NCBI GenBank assembly: GCA_046293075.1
Contig: JBKBPL010000021.1
Location: 1 to 64,000 of the forward strand
Origin: Ga0077530 sp046293075
GTDB taxonomy: Bacteria; Pseudomonadota; Alphaproteobacteria; Rhizobiales; Hyphomicrobiaceae
Reading direction: 5' to 3'
Length of the DNA stretch: 64,000 nucleotides
Part shown: in pieces, positions 43,885-52,559 of the stretch
Numbering within the stretch: the stretch's first letter is position 1
Layout: each line of letters opens with the position of its first letter
Made by a program: the position numbers and the translations under genes
Notes under the pieces: generated by a model
Database searches by the model: none
Seen by the model: only the letters and a program-made list of their open reading frames with translations
Told to the model about the DNA's origin: nothing

Positions 43885-44922
43885 GTGGCGGACGTCCGGC
43901 TGAGTGGGGTCACCAAGACCTGGGGCGGCGATCCCGCCGTCAATGACGCCAGCTTCACGGTACGTCAGGGCCGCTTCGTCGCCCTGCTCGGCCCATCCGG
44001 CTGCGGCAAGTCGACCACCCTTCGCCTCGTCGCCGGCCTGGATCAGCCGACGTCCGGCACCATTCACATCGGCGGACGGGATGTCACCGCGCTGCCGCCG
44101 GCCAAGCGCAACGTCGCTATGGTTTTCCAGTCCTACGCGCTGTTCCCGCATCTGACCGTCGCCGAGAACATCCTCTTCGGCCTCAAGGTGCGCAAGGTGC
44201 CGGCTGCAGAGCAGAAGGCCCGGCTGGCGAGAGCCGCCGATATGCTGGGCCTCAAGACGCTGCTCGATCGCAAGCCCGCCCAGCTCTCAGGCGGCCAGCA
44301 GCAGCGCACCGCACTCGGCCGTGCGATCGTCGCCGAGACGCCGATCTGCCTGATGGACGAGCCGCTCTCCAATCTCGACGCGCAGCTTCGCGTCGAGATG
44401 CGCCGCGAGATCCGCGAGCTGCAGCAGAAGCTCGGCATCACGATGATCTACGTGACGCACGACCAGCTCGAAGCGATGACCATGTCCGATCAGGTCGTAC
44501 TCATGAACCGCGGGCGCATCGAGCAGGATGCCGCGCCAGCGGCCCTCTACGACACGCCCGCCAGCATCTTTGCTGCCCGGTTCATCGGCACGCCACCGAT
44601 GAACGTTGTGCCTCTGGTCGATCTTGGCGACCCGCCGCCATGGCTGCTCTCAGCGGTGCCCGACGGCCGGCCGCCCGATGGACTGGCCATTGGCGTGCGT
44701 CCCGAAGCGATCAGGCTCGCCGAGGCCGGCATAGAGGCCACGATCACGGCGATCGAGTATCTCGGCGCGGACAGTCTCATCGAGACGCGCATCGGCGTGA
44801 AGACGATCATTGCGCGAGCCGCGGGGAAGGCGGCGCGTCATATCGGAGAGAGCGTATCGCTCGTCTGGGATCCGGCGGCGACACATTGGTTCGATCTGTC
44901 ATCGGGACGTCGCACTCCATGA
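43885..44922 (+). CDS. ABC transporter ATP-binding protein (UgpC/MalK type)
   Basis: 345 residues. Walker A GPSGCGKST at 36-44, Q-loop MVFQSYALFPH, signature LSGGQQQR, Walker B CLMDEPLSNLD and H-loop YVTHDQLEAM are complete; residues from about 235 form the OB-type regulatory domain (IGVRPEAIRL). GTG 43885 follows the acetyltransferase stop by one base. It energises the importer coded by the next three genes, of the carbohydrate/glycerol-phosphate class. Confidence 0.93.
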   Translation: MADVRLSGVTKTWGGDPAVNDASFTVRQGRFVALLGPSGCGKSTTLRLVAGLDQPTSGTIHIGGRDVTALPPAKRNVAMVFQSYALFPHLTVAENILFGLKVRKVPAAEQKARLARAADMLGLKTLLDRKPAQLSGGQQQRTALGRAIVAETPICLMDEPLSNLDAQLRVEMRREIRELQQKLGITMIYVTHDQLEAMTMSDQVVLMNRGRIEQDAAPAALYDTPASIFAARFIGTPPMNVVPLVDLGDPPPWLLSAVPDGRPPDGLAIGVRPEAIRLAEAGIEATITAIEYLGADSLIETRIGVKTIIARAAGKAARHIGESVSLVWDPAATHWFDLSSGRRTP

Positions 44923-44969
44923 GCTAGAGGACACGCCTGTGTGGCCATGAGCAACAGGAGGGCAGCGAC

Positions 44970-46271
44970 ATGCACAGACGACAGTTCATCAAGGGATCGG
45001 CGCTGGCAGCCGGTTCCTTCCTGGCGATGCCATCGATCCTGCGGGCTCAGGCGTCTGCCGAGTTCTCATTCTTCTTCCCCGTCGCGGTCGGCGGTCCGAT
45101 CACCAAGCTGATCGACAAGCTCGCACAGGACTTCGAGGCGGAGACGCCGGGCATCAAGGTCAAGCCGATCTACGCCGGCACCTACCAGGAGACGATCGTC
45201 AAGGCGCTCACTGCGCACAAGGCCGGCACGCCGCCCGCCACGTCGGTTCTGCTGTCGACGGATATGTTCACGCTGATCGACGAAGGCGCGGTCGTCCCGA
45301 TCGACGAGTTCATCACGACCGAGGACGACAAGAAGTGGCTGCAGAGCTTCTTCCCGGCCTTCATGCTGAACAGCCAGACCGGCGGCAAGACTTGGGGCAT
45401 CCCGTTCCAGCGCTCCACCGTCGTTCTCTACTGGAACAAGGAGCTGTTCAGGGAGGCGGGGCTCGATCCGGACAAGGCGCCGGCCACGTGGGCCGAGCAG
45501 GTCGAGTACGCGCAGAAGCTCACGAAGCGCGACGGCTCGGGCAATGTCACCCAGTGGGGCCTGCAAGTGCCCTCATCAGGCTTCCCGTACTGGCTATTCC
45601 AGGGCTTCTCGACCCAGGCCGGCGCGATACTCGCCAATCAGGAAGGCAACAAGACCGCCTATGATGCGCCGGAGGTGATCGAGGCGCTGCAGTATTGGGT
45701 CGATCTCTCCCAGAAGCACAAGGTGCACCCGACGGGCATCGTCGAATGGGGCACCACGCCGAAGGCCTTCTTCGACCGCAAGTGCGCAATGATGTGGACC
45801 ACCACGGGCAACCTGACGAACGTGCGCAACAACGCCAAGTTCCCGTTCGGCGTCGCCATGCTGCCGGCCGGCAAGCGCCGCGGCAGCCCGACCGGTGGCG
45901 GCAACTTCTACATCTCCAGCAAGGCTCCGCGCGCGCAGCAGGAGGCCGCGTTCAGATTCGCCCGCTGGCTCACGAGCGCCGAGCGCGCAGCGCAGTGGTG
46001 CGTCGACACCGGGTATGTGGCCGTGCGCCCCGACTCGTTCGAGACGCCGATCCTGAAGAAATACACGGACGGCTTCCCGCAGGCCCTCGTCGCGCGCGAT
46101 CAGCTCCCGTACGCTGTGGCTGAGCTGTCCACGTATGACAACCAGCGCGTCACGAAGGCGCTCAACGATGGCCTCCAGGCCGCGCTCACGGGCACCAAGA
46201 CGCCGAAGCAGGCGCTCAAGGATGCCCAGGTCGAGGCCGACCGGCTCCTGAAGCCGTATCAGCGCGCCTGA
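44970..46271 (+). CDS. Extracellular solute-binding protein (UgpB-like)
   Basis: 433 residues. A twin-arginine-type signal (RRQFIKGSALAAGSFLAMPS, cleavage after LRA) leads to a type 1 SBP: FFFPVAVGGPITKLIDKLAQ, then STDMFTLIDEGAVVPIDEFI, WGIPFQRSTVVLYWNKELF and the late FARWLTSAERAAQWC. The overall pattern is that of UgpB, which binds sn-glycerol 3-phosphate or its diesters. GCAGGAGG-like AACAGGAGGGC precedes ATG 44970. A strong stem-loop follows the stop codon. Ligand inferred only from family resemblance and the adjacent phosphonate-type acetyltransferase. Confidence 0.9.
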   Translation: MHRRQFIKGSALAAGSFLAMPSILRAQASAEFSFFFPVAVGGPITKLIDKLAQDFEAETPGIKVKPIYAGTYQETIVKALTAHKAGTPPATSVLLSTDMFTLIDEGAVVPIDEFITTEDDKKWLQSFFPAFMLNSQTGGKTWGIPFQRSTVVLYWNKELFREAGLDPDKAPATWAEQVEYAQKLTKRDGSGNVTQWGLQVPSSGFPYWLFQGFSTQAGAILANQEGNKTAYDAPEVIEALQYWVDLSQKHKVHPTGIVEWGTTPKAFFDRKCAMMWTTTGNLTNVRNNAKFPFGVAMLPAGKRRGSPTGGGNFYISSKAPRAQQEAAFRFARWLTSAERAAQWCVDTGYVAVRPDSFETPILKKYTDGFPQALVARDQLPYAVAELSTYDNQRVTKALNDGLQAALTGTKTPKQALKDAQVEADRLLKPYQRA

Positions 46272-46288
46272 CGGCCGGCGGGCTTCAT

Positions 46289-46320
46289 GCCAGCGTAGCG
46301 CCACAAGGTGCTGCGCTGGC
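46289..46320 (+). other. Strong stem-loop between the binding-protein and permease genes
   Basis: GCCAGCGTAGCGCC (46289-46302) pairs over 14 bases with GGTGCTGCGCTGGC (46307-46320), two pairs being G-T, around loop ACAA. No T-run follows. In several ABC operons such a structure protects the binding-protein mRNA 3' end or partly stops transcription, giving more SBP than permease. Confidence 0.6.
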
Positions 46321-46330
46321 CCTTCTGTGT

Positions 46331-47227
46331 GTGAGCCGAAGCACGATGATCAGTCAGCGGACGCGAGGCTGGATCCACGCCTGGCTGCTCCTCTTGCCGG
46401 CGATGGCCCTGCTCGCGCTCTTTACGCACTGGCCCGCGTTCGCAACCATCGTCGACAGCTTCTTCTCGACGCCCCGAGCCCGCCGGCCTTCCGTGTTCGT
46501 CGGCCCGGACAACTATCATCAGATGCTGGGCGATCCGGTCTTCTGGCAGGCGCTCACCAACAATCTGTGGTTCGCGCTCGGCACCATTCCGACCTCGATC
46601 GCGCTTGCTCTTCTGATGGCCGTCTGGGTCAACGACCGCTTTCCCGGCCGGACCTTCGTGCGCATGGCCTTCTTCACGCCGACCGTGCTGCCGATGATCG
46701 CCGTCGCCAACATTTGGCTGTTCTTCTACACGCCGGAGATCGGACTGCTGGAGCAGGTGCGCGGCGCATTCGGTGGCAGCGCGCGCAACTGGCTCGGGGC
46801 GCAGGACACGGCCCTGGCCGCCGTCACCGTTGTCGCGGTGTGGAAGGAGGCCGGCTTCTTCATGATCTTCTACCTCGCCGCGCTTCAGGCCATCCCGCCG
46901 AACCTTGCCGAAGCCGCCGCGCTCGAAGGCGCCTCGCGGTGGTACTTCTTCCGCCGCGTTCAGTTCCCGCTATTGATGCCAACGACGCTGTTCGTGCTCG
47001 TCAATGCGGTCATCAACGCCTTCCGCATGGTCGATCACATCTTCGTCCTGACGCGCGGCGGACCCGATAATGCAACGACGCTGCTGCTGTTCCATATCTA
47101 CACGGTCGGCTTCAGCTTCTGGGATACGGGCTATGCGGCCGCACTCACGACTGTGCTGCTCGCGGCCCTCGCAGCGCTCGCCCTCCTGCAGTACGGCGTC
47201 CTCGAGCGGCGCATCCACTATCGTTGA
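46331..47227 (+). CDS. ABC transporter permease (UgpA-like)
   Basis: 298 residues with six predicted spans. WIHAWLLLLPAMALLALFTH is the first helix; the ATPase-contacting EAA loop is EAAALEGASRWYFFRRVQFP. GTG 46331 or ATG 46346 could be the start; neither has a strong ribosome site, which together with the stem-loop upstream suggests lower translation than the binding protein. Partner of the next gene; its stop overlaps an upstream in-frame codon of that gene. Confidence 0.92.
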   Translation: MSRSTMISQRTRGWIHAWLLLLPAMALLALFTHWPAFATIVDSFFSTPRARRPSVFVGPDNYHQMLGDPVFWQALTNNLWFALGTIPTSIALALLMAVWVNDRFPGRTFVRMAFFTPTVLPMIAVANIWLFFYTPEIGLLEQVRGAFGGSARNWLGAQDTALAAVTVVAVWKEAGFFMIFYLAALQAIPPNLAEAAALEGASRWYFFRRVQFPLLMPTTLFVLVNAVINAFRMVDHIFVLTRGGPDNATTLLLFHIYTVGFSFWDTGYAAALTTVLLAALAALALLQYGVLERRIHYR

Positions 47228-47241
47228 CGGGCTCCTGGTCG

Positions 47242-48093
47242 ATGGCGACGCGCGCGCACCGTGAAGGAAGCTACCACTACCAGCCAAGGGGTCTCAGCCT
47301 GGCGCTGGAGACCGTGGCGGCTTGGTCGCTGGCGCTTATCTGGATCGCGCCGCTGCTCTATGCCGTCTGGGCCGCCTTCCATCCGCCCGAATTCTCGACC
47401 CGGTTCGAGCCGCTCGCACCGCTGACGCTCAAGAACTTCGCGCGGGCGTGGGATGCGGCGCCTTTCGCGCGCTACTTTCTCAACACCTTCACGCTGGTCA
47501 CACTGGTGCTCGCAAGCCAGCTCGTGCTGTGCACGCTCGCCGCCTTTGCTTTCGCGCGTTACGCTTTCCCCGGGCGCGGCGTTGTCTTTGCACTCGTTCT
47601 TGCCCAGCTCATGATCATGCCGGACATCCTGCTGGTCGAGAACTATCGCACGATGAGCCATCTCGGGCTTGTCGACCGCATCCCGGCAATTGCACTGCCA
47701 TATGTCGCATCGGCCTTCGGGATTTTCCTGCTCCGGCAAACCTTCAAGCAGGTGCCGAGCGAGTTGGATGACGCCGCGCGCGTCGAGGGTGCAAGCAGCC
47801 TGCAAACACTACTCAAGGTCTACGTGCCACTCGGTAAGCCCGTCTATCTCGCCTACGGGCTGGTCTCCGTCAGCTACCACTGGAACAACTTCTTGTGGCC
47901 GCTGATCATCACCAGCTCCGTCGAAGCGCGACCGCTCACGGTGGGCCTTCAGGTCTTCTCCTCGTCCGATCAGGGCATCGATTGGTCGGTGATCTGCGCA
48001 GCCACACTGATGACGTCCGGCCCGCTACTCCTCGGCTTCCTGCTGTTCCAGCGCCAGTTCGTCCAAAGCTTCATGCGTGCGGGCGTGAAATGA
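47242..48093 (+). CDS. ABC transporter permease (UgpE-like)
   Basis: 283 residues with six spans. The EAA loop DDAARVEGASSLQTLLKVYV and the PYVASAFGIFLLRQTFKQVP lead-in are typical of the second permease of carbohydrate-type importers, and HWNNFLWPLIITSS is a further signature. ATG 47242 was chosen; TTG 47224 upstream overlaps the first permease. Last gene of the operon. Confidence 0.92.
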   Translation: MATRAHREGSYHYQPRGLSLALETVAAWSLALIWIAPLLYAVWAAFHPPEFSTRFEPLAPLTLKNFARAWDAAPFARYFLNTFTLVTLVLASQLVLCTLAAFAFARYAFPGRGVVFALVLAQLMIMPDILLVENYRTMSHLGLVDRIPAIALPYVASAFGIFLLRQTFKQVPSELDDAARVEGASSLQTLLKVYVPLGKPVYLAYGLVSVSYHWNNFLWPLIITSSVEARPLTVGLQVFSSSDQGIDWSVICAATLMTSGPLLLGFLLFQRQFVQSFMRAGVK

Positions 48094-48743
48094 ATCCGGA
48101 TCCCATGCGCGATCCCCACACATCGCCTGTGTCTTGGCGGCGAGGCGCCGCCACCAGCACACGCAGCGCGGAGCCTGCGCGGGCTGGCATCGGAAGAACA
48201 GATCGACCGGTCACGGACACGTCCCGGTGACCGGATGCGGCGCCTTCATCCGTAGAAAACATTCGTCTGCGTCGAATCGGGTTTTCGCTCCGCGACCCGG
48301 CGGCTGCATCACTGGCCAACCCGGGGCTTCGGGGTCAGCCCCTGGGCGAGGCCGGCGGCTTTGTCCCTGCCTGTCCTCCCGCTCCCGTCGAGGGCCCTCA
48401 AAAGCAGACCAGCGACCATGTGCCCGCCGCAAGCCATCCACAGCCCCTGTGGACTAGTGTTCACCGGTCAACGCGGAACTCCTTGGAACTATGGCAGAAA
48501 CCAATGCTTGTTTACCATCCGTCGCGGGTCCAGCCGGGCGGGCGAATGCACTGTGGCCGCAATGACGATGCCGGGCTCGAAAACGCTCCGATCATCCCTC
48601 GTTGCGCGCTTGTCGCAGTCCTCCATATGTTAATTATGTGTTATCGAGCGGTTACATAAGCGTCGAGCACGGCGTCTCGGCACGCCAGACGCGGCTTGCA
48701 GGACATATATCGTGGCACTGCCACCGCATCGGGGGATGCAGAG
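48094..48743. other. Long intergenic region before the lipid-modification operon
   Basis: About 650 bp without a credible gene. It contains a perfect dyad TCCACAG-CCC-CTGTGGA (48437-48453) and a possible promoter with TTGTCG (48610-48615) and AATTAT (48632-48637) separated by 16 bases and reading toward the GT39 gene. Short frames here lack ribosome sites. Several GC hairpins between 48280 and 48360 could indicate a non-coding RNA, but I cannot support a specific one. Confidence 0.35.
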
Positions 48744-50270
48744 ATGGGTGTGCAGCAGGAAAGCGCGAACGCGCAGGTCGGTCGGCCACAGAGTGCGGAT
48801 GCAATCCGCGGTGCCGCGCCAGTTGTGATCTTCTTCGGCCTCCTCGCTGGGATCGCTGCCTTCCGGCTCTTCGCGCTCGCGCTCAATGGCACTGATCTCT
48901 ACATGGACGAGGCGCAATACTGGGCGTGGTCGCGCGATCTCGCGCTCGGATATTTTTCCAAGCCCCCGCTCATCGCCTGGATCATTCACGGCACAACAGC
49001 CCTTTGCGGTGACGGCGAGGCCTGCATCCGCCTGCCGGCCGTGCTGCTTCATCTCGTCACGGCCAGCTTCGTCTACGGCATCGCCGCGCGTCTCTACTCG
49101 GGCGAGGTCGCGCTCTGGGCAGGTCTCGGCTATGCCCTGCTGCCCGCTGTCTCGCTCTCGAGTGGCATCATCTCGACAGATGTCCCCCTGCTTGCGGCAT
49201 GGGCGGCAGCGCTTTTCGCGTTTGTCGGCCTTATGGCGGCGCCGACGCTTCGCGACACGGTCCTTCTTGCACTCGCCCTTGGGCTCGGCCTCAATGCCAA
49301 GTATGCGATGGCGTACTTCATCCTGTGCGCGGCGGTTTATTTCATTATCGCTCCCGAGCGCCGCGCCCGTCTCGGCCAGCCACACCTGTGGCTCGCACTC
49401 GCCGGCGGCCTCGCGCTCATCACGCCGAACATCGTCTGGAATATCGCCAACGGCCTCGTGACATTTGCCCACACAGCCGACAACGCGGGGTGGCGCGGTG
49501 TGCCATTTCACCCCGGCGCGGCCGCCGAGTTCCTGCTCTCGCAGTTCGGCGTCTTCGGCCCCATCCTGTTCGCGGCCTTGCTGGCCATTGTCTGGCGCGC
49601 CTTGCGGCGCCCCGCCGGCGTGGCGGCGCCCGACAAGCTGCTGCTCGCCTTCTCGGTGCCCGTCCTCGCGCTGGTGACGATGCAGGGACTGATCTCGCGC
49701 GCCCATGCCAATTGGGCTGCGCCGACGTACGTCGGGGCCGTTGTCCTCGTCACTGCGGTCATGGTTCGCGAACGCGCCTGGAGCTGGCTCCGCGCATCGT
49801 TCGCCATCCATGTCGCCCTTGCCTTGATCATCGCCGTCATGACCTGGCAGGCTGGACGCTTTGTGCTGATCGGCGTCGGCGATCCGTTCGCGCGCACGCT
49901 CGGCAACCGTGCGCTGGCAGAAGCCGTGCGCGAGGAGATCGCTGCCGCGGCCCAGAAGGGGCAGACCGTTGGATCGATCCTGACCGACGATCGCGAGACC
50001 GCGGCGGCCCTTGCCTATTATGCGCGCGATATCACTATTCCCATGCTCGCGTGGCGCGAGGGCCAGGCACCACGTAGCTATTTCGAGATGGCGCGCCCCT
50101 TCTCTGCAGCCGCACCTGCTCCGGTGCTGCTCGTCAGCCCGCGCCGGACATCATCTGCGGCGCGGCATTTCTCAACGGTCGCGCCGGTGCGCGCGCGCGC
50201 GATCCGCGCCGGCGCGCACAGCACGCGCACCGTCCACTTCACGTTGCTCGCCGACTATCGGGAGAGATGA
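48744..50270 (+). CDS. Glycosyltransferase family 39 protein (ArnT/PMT-like)
   Basis: 508 residues, about ten to twelve spans. The catalytic first loop carries YMDEAQYWAWSRDLALGYFS, followed by KPPLIAWIIH, the classical PMT_2 motif with the acidic pair. HANWAAPTYVGAVVLVTA is also conserved. These enzymes transfer a sugar from a polyprenyl-phosphate carrier to lipid A or protein on the periplasmic side. ATG 48744 was chosen. The following genes (PAP2, DPM-like GT2, LAB_N) supply the expected partners. Confidence 0.9.
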   Translation: MGVQQESANAQVGRPQSADAIRGAAPVVIFFGLLAGIAAFRLFALALNGTDLYMDEAQYWAWSRDLALGYFSKPPLIAWIIHGTTALCGDGEACIRLPAVLLHLVTASFVYGIAARLYSGEVALWAGLGYALLPAVSLSSGIISTDVPLLAAWAAALFAFVGLMAAPTLRDTVLLALALGLGLNAKYAMAYFILCAAVYFIIAPERRARLGQPHLWLALAGGLALITPNIVWNIANGLVTFAHTADNAGWRGVPFHPGAAAEFLLSQFGVFGPILFAALLAIVWRALRRPAGVAAPDKLLLAFSVPVLALVTMQGLISRAHANWAAPTYVGAVVLVTAVMVRERAWSWLRASFAIHVALALIIAVMTWQAGRFVLIGVGDPFARTLGNRALAEAVREEIAAAAQKGQTVGSILTDDRETAAALAYYARDITIPMLAWREGQAPRSYFEMARPFSAAAPAPVLLVSPRRTSSAARHFSTVAPVRARAIRAGAHSTRTVHFTLLADYRER

Positions 50271-50273
50271 GGG

Positions 50274-51038
50274 ATGACCGTCGTCGACCCTTACGCACCT
50301 CAGGAGTTGAAGTTCCGGCGCACGTTCATGATCGCCACGGTGGGGCTCATGATTCCGCTCGCCGCGCTCCTCGTCGCCGTCCCGGAGATTGATCTCACCG
50401 TCTCAGGCTTTGCGAAAGAGCTGTGCCCTGCGTCGGCGCGATCTCTCACAGGGGCCTGGTGCCCGGCGTCAGCGCTTAACGCGGTCCGCTCGGCGTTCAT
50501 AGCCCTCTTCATGCTTGTGGTCGGCGCAACGCTGGCCGTGAGCGTCGGCGTGCTCATTGCCAAACGAAAATTGTTCGGAACCGCGCAGGCACGGTGCTGG
50601 TTCATGATCGCGGTCCTCGTCGTCGGCCCCGGCGTCGTCACCAATCTCATCTTCAAGGACAATTTCGGGCGCGCGCGCCCGCGCGACGTGATTGAGCTCG
50701 GTGGCACCAAGGTCTTCTCGCCGCCGCTCCTGCCGGCGCAGGAATGTCAGCGCAATTGTTCCTTCGTGTGCGGTGAGGCCGCGTCGATGTTCGCGCCGCT
50801 CTTCGCGCTCGTGTTTCTGTTCCCGCGATACCGGCGCTCGCTCTTGCTTGCCGCGCTGACGACAGGTCTCGTGGCGGGCGCCGTCAGGATGATGCAGGGT
50901 GCGCACTTTCTGAGCGACGTCCTGTTCGCCGGCATCTTCATGGCGCTGACCGTAAGCCTGTTGCACGTGGTCTTCATCGACTCTGGCGCGACCCGCAGCG
51001 CGCACGGCGCGCGCTCGCGGCCCCGTTCGCGACCTTGA
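50274..51038 (+). CDS. PAP2-superfamily phosphatase, membrane-bound
   Basis: 254 residues, about six spans. Motif 1 is KDNFGRARP (KX6RP) and motif 3 is RMMQGAHFLSD (RX5HX3D), both intact. Motif 2 reads CSFVCGEAAS, with glutamate in place of the histidine of PSGH, as in a branch of alphaproteobacterial PAP2 proteins with an SGE-type motif. It starts three bases after the GT39 gene. Lipid A or undecaprenyl-phosphate dephosphorylation is the likely role given the neighbours. The protein ends in an Arg-rich tail. Confidence 0.88.
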   Translation: MTVVDPYAPQELKFRRTFMIATVGLMIPLAALLVAVPEIDLTVSGFAKELCPASARSLTGAWCPASALNAVRSAFIALFMLVVGATLAVSVGVLIAKRKLFGTAQARCWFMIAVLVVGPGVVTNLIFKDNFGRARPRDVIELGGTKVFSPPLLPAQECQRNCSFVCGEAASMFAPLFALVFLFPRYRRSLLLAALTTGLVAGAVRMMQGAHFLSDVLFAGIFMALTVSLLHVVFIDSGATRSAHGARSRPRSRP

Positions 51039-51066
51039 TGCGCCTTGCCACAGAGAGGACACGCTG

Positions 51067-51846
51067 ATGGCCCCTGTCTCTGTCGTCATTCCGGCTTACA
51101 ACGAGGCCGGCAACATCGGCCAGCTCGTCCGCGAGACCGTGGCCTGCGTGCCGAACAATGTTCTGCACGAAATCGTGGTCGTGGACGACGCCAGCGACGA
51201 TGGAACGCCCGGCGAGGTTCAGGCCCTCCTCGGCCTGTTACCTCAACTCCGCTACGTCCGCCATGCGCGTCGCGCCGGCCAAAGCGCCGCGATCATCTCC
51301 GGCGTGCGCACCGCTACCGCCCCCCTGATCGCCACCATGGACGGGGACGGCCAGAACGACCCGCGCGATATCGTCAAGCTTCTCGCTGCCCTCGAGCGCC
51401 CCGGGCAGGCGAGCGTCGCCCTCGTCGGCGGCATCCGGGTAACGCGGCGTGCGACCACCTCGAAGCGTTTTGCGTCGCTGTTCGCCAACTGGCTGCGCAG
51501 GCGGCTCCTCAACGACGGCTGTCCGGATACAGGCTGCGGCATCAAGGTTATCCGGCGCGATGTCCTTCTCGATCTTCCGTACTTTTCTGGGATGCACCGA
51601 TACCTGCCGGCGCTCATTCAGGCCTACGGCTACGAAGCTGTCTATGTGCCGGTCAATGACCGCCCGCGCCGCGTCGGCGTGTCGAAGTACACCAACCTCG
51701 GCCGCGGGCTCATCGGCATCTATGATCTCATCGGCGTGCGATGGCTGATCCGGCGCACGACGCTGCCGGTAGCCCCTGCCGCCGAGCGCGGTACGGCGGC
51801 GGTGCCGCCCCCGACTAACCTCCAGCTCAGCGAGGAACGCCAGTGA
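51067..51846 (+). CDS. Glycosyltransferase family 2 (dolichol-phosphate mannose synthase-like)
   Basis: 259 residues, soluble. VSVVIPAYNEAGNIGQLVRE opens the GT-A fold; EIVVVDDASDDGTPGEVQAL and ATMDGDGQNDPRDIVKLL carry the metal-binding acidic residues, and SKYTNLGRGLIGIYDLIGVR closes it, as in DPM1/ArnC-type enzymes. It would load a sugar onto undecaprenyl phosphate for the GT39 enzyme. Its stop overlaps the GTG of the LAB_N gene. Confidence 0.92.
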   Translation: MAPVSVVIPAYNEAGNIGQLVRETVACVPNNVLHEIVVVDDASDDGTPGEVQALLGLLPQLRYVRHARRAGQSAAIISGVRTATAPLIATMDGDGQNDPRDIVKLLAALERPGQASVALVGGIRVTRRATTSKRFASLFANWLRRRLLNDGCPDTGCGIKVIRRDVLLDLPYFSGMHRYLPALIQAYGYEAVYVPVNDRPRRVGVSKYTNLGRGLIGIYDLIGVRWLIRRTTLPVAPAAERGTAAVPPPTNLQLSEERQ

Positions 51847-52187
51847 TTGCAAAACTAGCCTCATGGTGGGCCACACTTTCACCCGTCGAGGTGATGTGGC
51901 TTTTCGTCGGTCTCACGGGGCAGGCGCTGTTCTCAGCCCGCTGGCTCGTCCAATGGCTGGTCACGGAGAAGTCCCGTCGCTCGACCGTACCGCACACATT
52001 CTGGTACCTCAGCCTGTTCGGGGGCCTGCTCGTCCTCGCATATGGTATCCATCGCCTAGACCCGGTGATCATCCTCGGGCAGTTCGGCGTGCTGATCTAT
52101 GCGCGGAACCTGTTCTTCATCCATCGCGAAAAGCAATCCGCCGTCCCTGACTCAAGCGTCAGCCCATCCGCTGGCCATGCCGTGTAG
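51843..52187 (+). CDS. Lipid-A-disaccharide synthase N-terminal-like (LAB_N) membrane protein
   Basis: 114 residues with three spans. MWLFVGLTGQALFSARWLVQ followed by WLVTEKSRRSTVPHTFWYLS and the closing ILGQFGVLIYARNLFFI is the LAB_N pattern, a small module often coded beside GT2 and GT39 genes for lipid or polyprenyl-linked sugar modification. GTG 51843 overlaps the previous stop (GTGA). It may flip or present the lipid-linked sugar; not established. Confidence 0.88.
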   Translation: MIAKLASWWATLSPVEVMWLFVGLTGQALFSARWLVQWLVTEKSRRSTVPHTFWYLSLFGGLLVLAYGIHRLDPVIILGQFGVLIYARNLFFIHREKQSAVPDSSVSPSAGHAV

Positions 52188-52559
52188 GCGTTGACCCGAA
52201 CCGTTGACGACAACCGGACGCCGCTCGATCAGGCCGGTGCGTTCTGCCGGTTGACCCGCGCTCAGGTCGGGCGGCGCCGCCCGACCTCATCTGTCTTCAG
52301 CCCGCCGTCCTCGCTTCCAGCGGTTGCGCGTCTCCTTCGCTACGCCACGCGGCCAGACCGCACCGGCCAGTGCCGTGCCTTGCGCCAGGCGCACAGCGAC
52401 GGGCCGCAATGTCGCGACGATCCTCTCGGGCTCATGTCGCGGCCTTGCCATCAGCAATCCCCTTGGGCGGATGCTCATGCTCCGGGGCGGAGCAGTTCAA
52501 GGGGGCATCGACAGCGCGATGATTTCGAAATCCTCGACGTACACTTCAGGCACCACGGC
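52188..52559. other. Convergent intergenic region
   Basis: No gene is accepted in these 372 bp between the LAB_N gene and the convergent spermidine-synthase-like gene. It contains the 24-bp palindrome listed as a possible terminator. Confidence 0.35.
52264..52287. terminator. 24-bp perfect palindrome, possible bidirectional terminator
   Basis: AGGTCGGGCGGC is followed at once by its exact reverse complement. As RNA it would form a ten-pair GC-rich stem on either strand. It lies 77 bp after the LAB_N stop and between convergent genes, as expected of a shared terminator, but has only a weak pyrimidine tail. Confidence 0.4.

Noticed and set aside
48437..48453. TCCACAG dyad as part of a replication origin
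   Set aside because: Only two imperfect DnaA-like boxes, no AT-rich unwinding element and none of the genes usual at alphaproteobacterial origins.
48134..48457. Short frames on both strands in the long intergenic region
   Set aside because: No start signals, low-complexity Arg/Pro-rich products and no recognisable motif.
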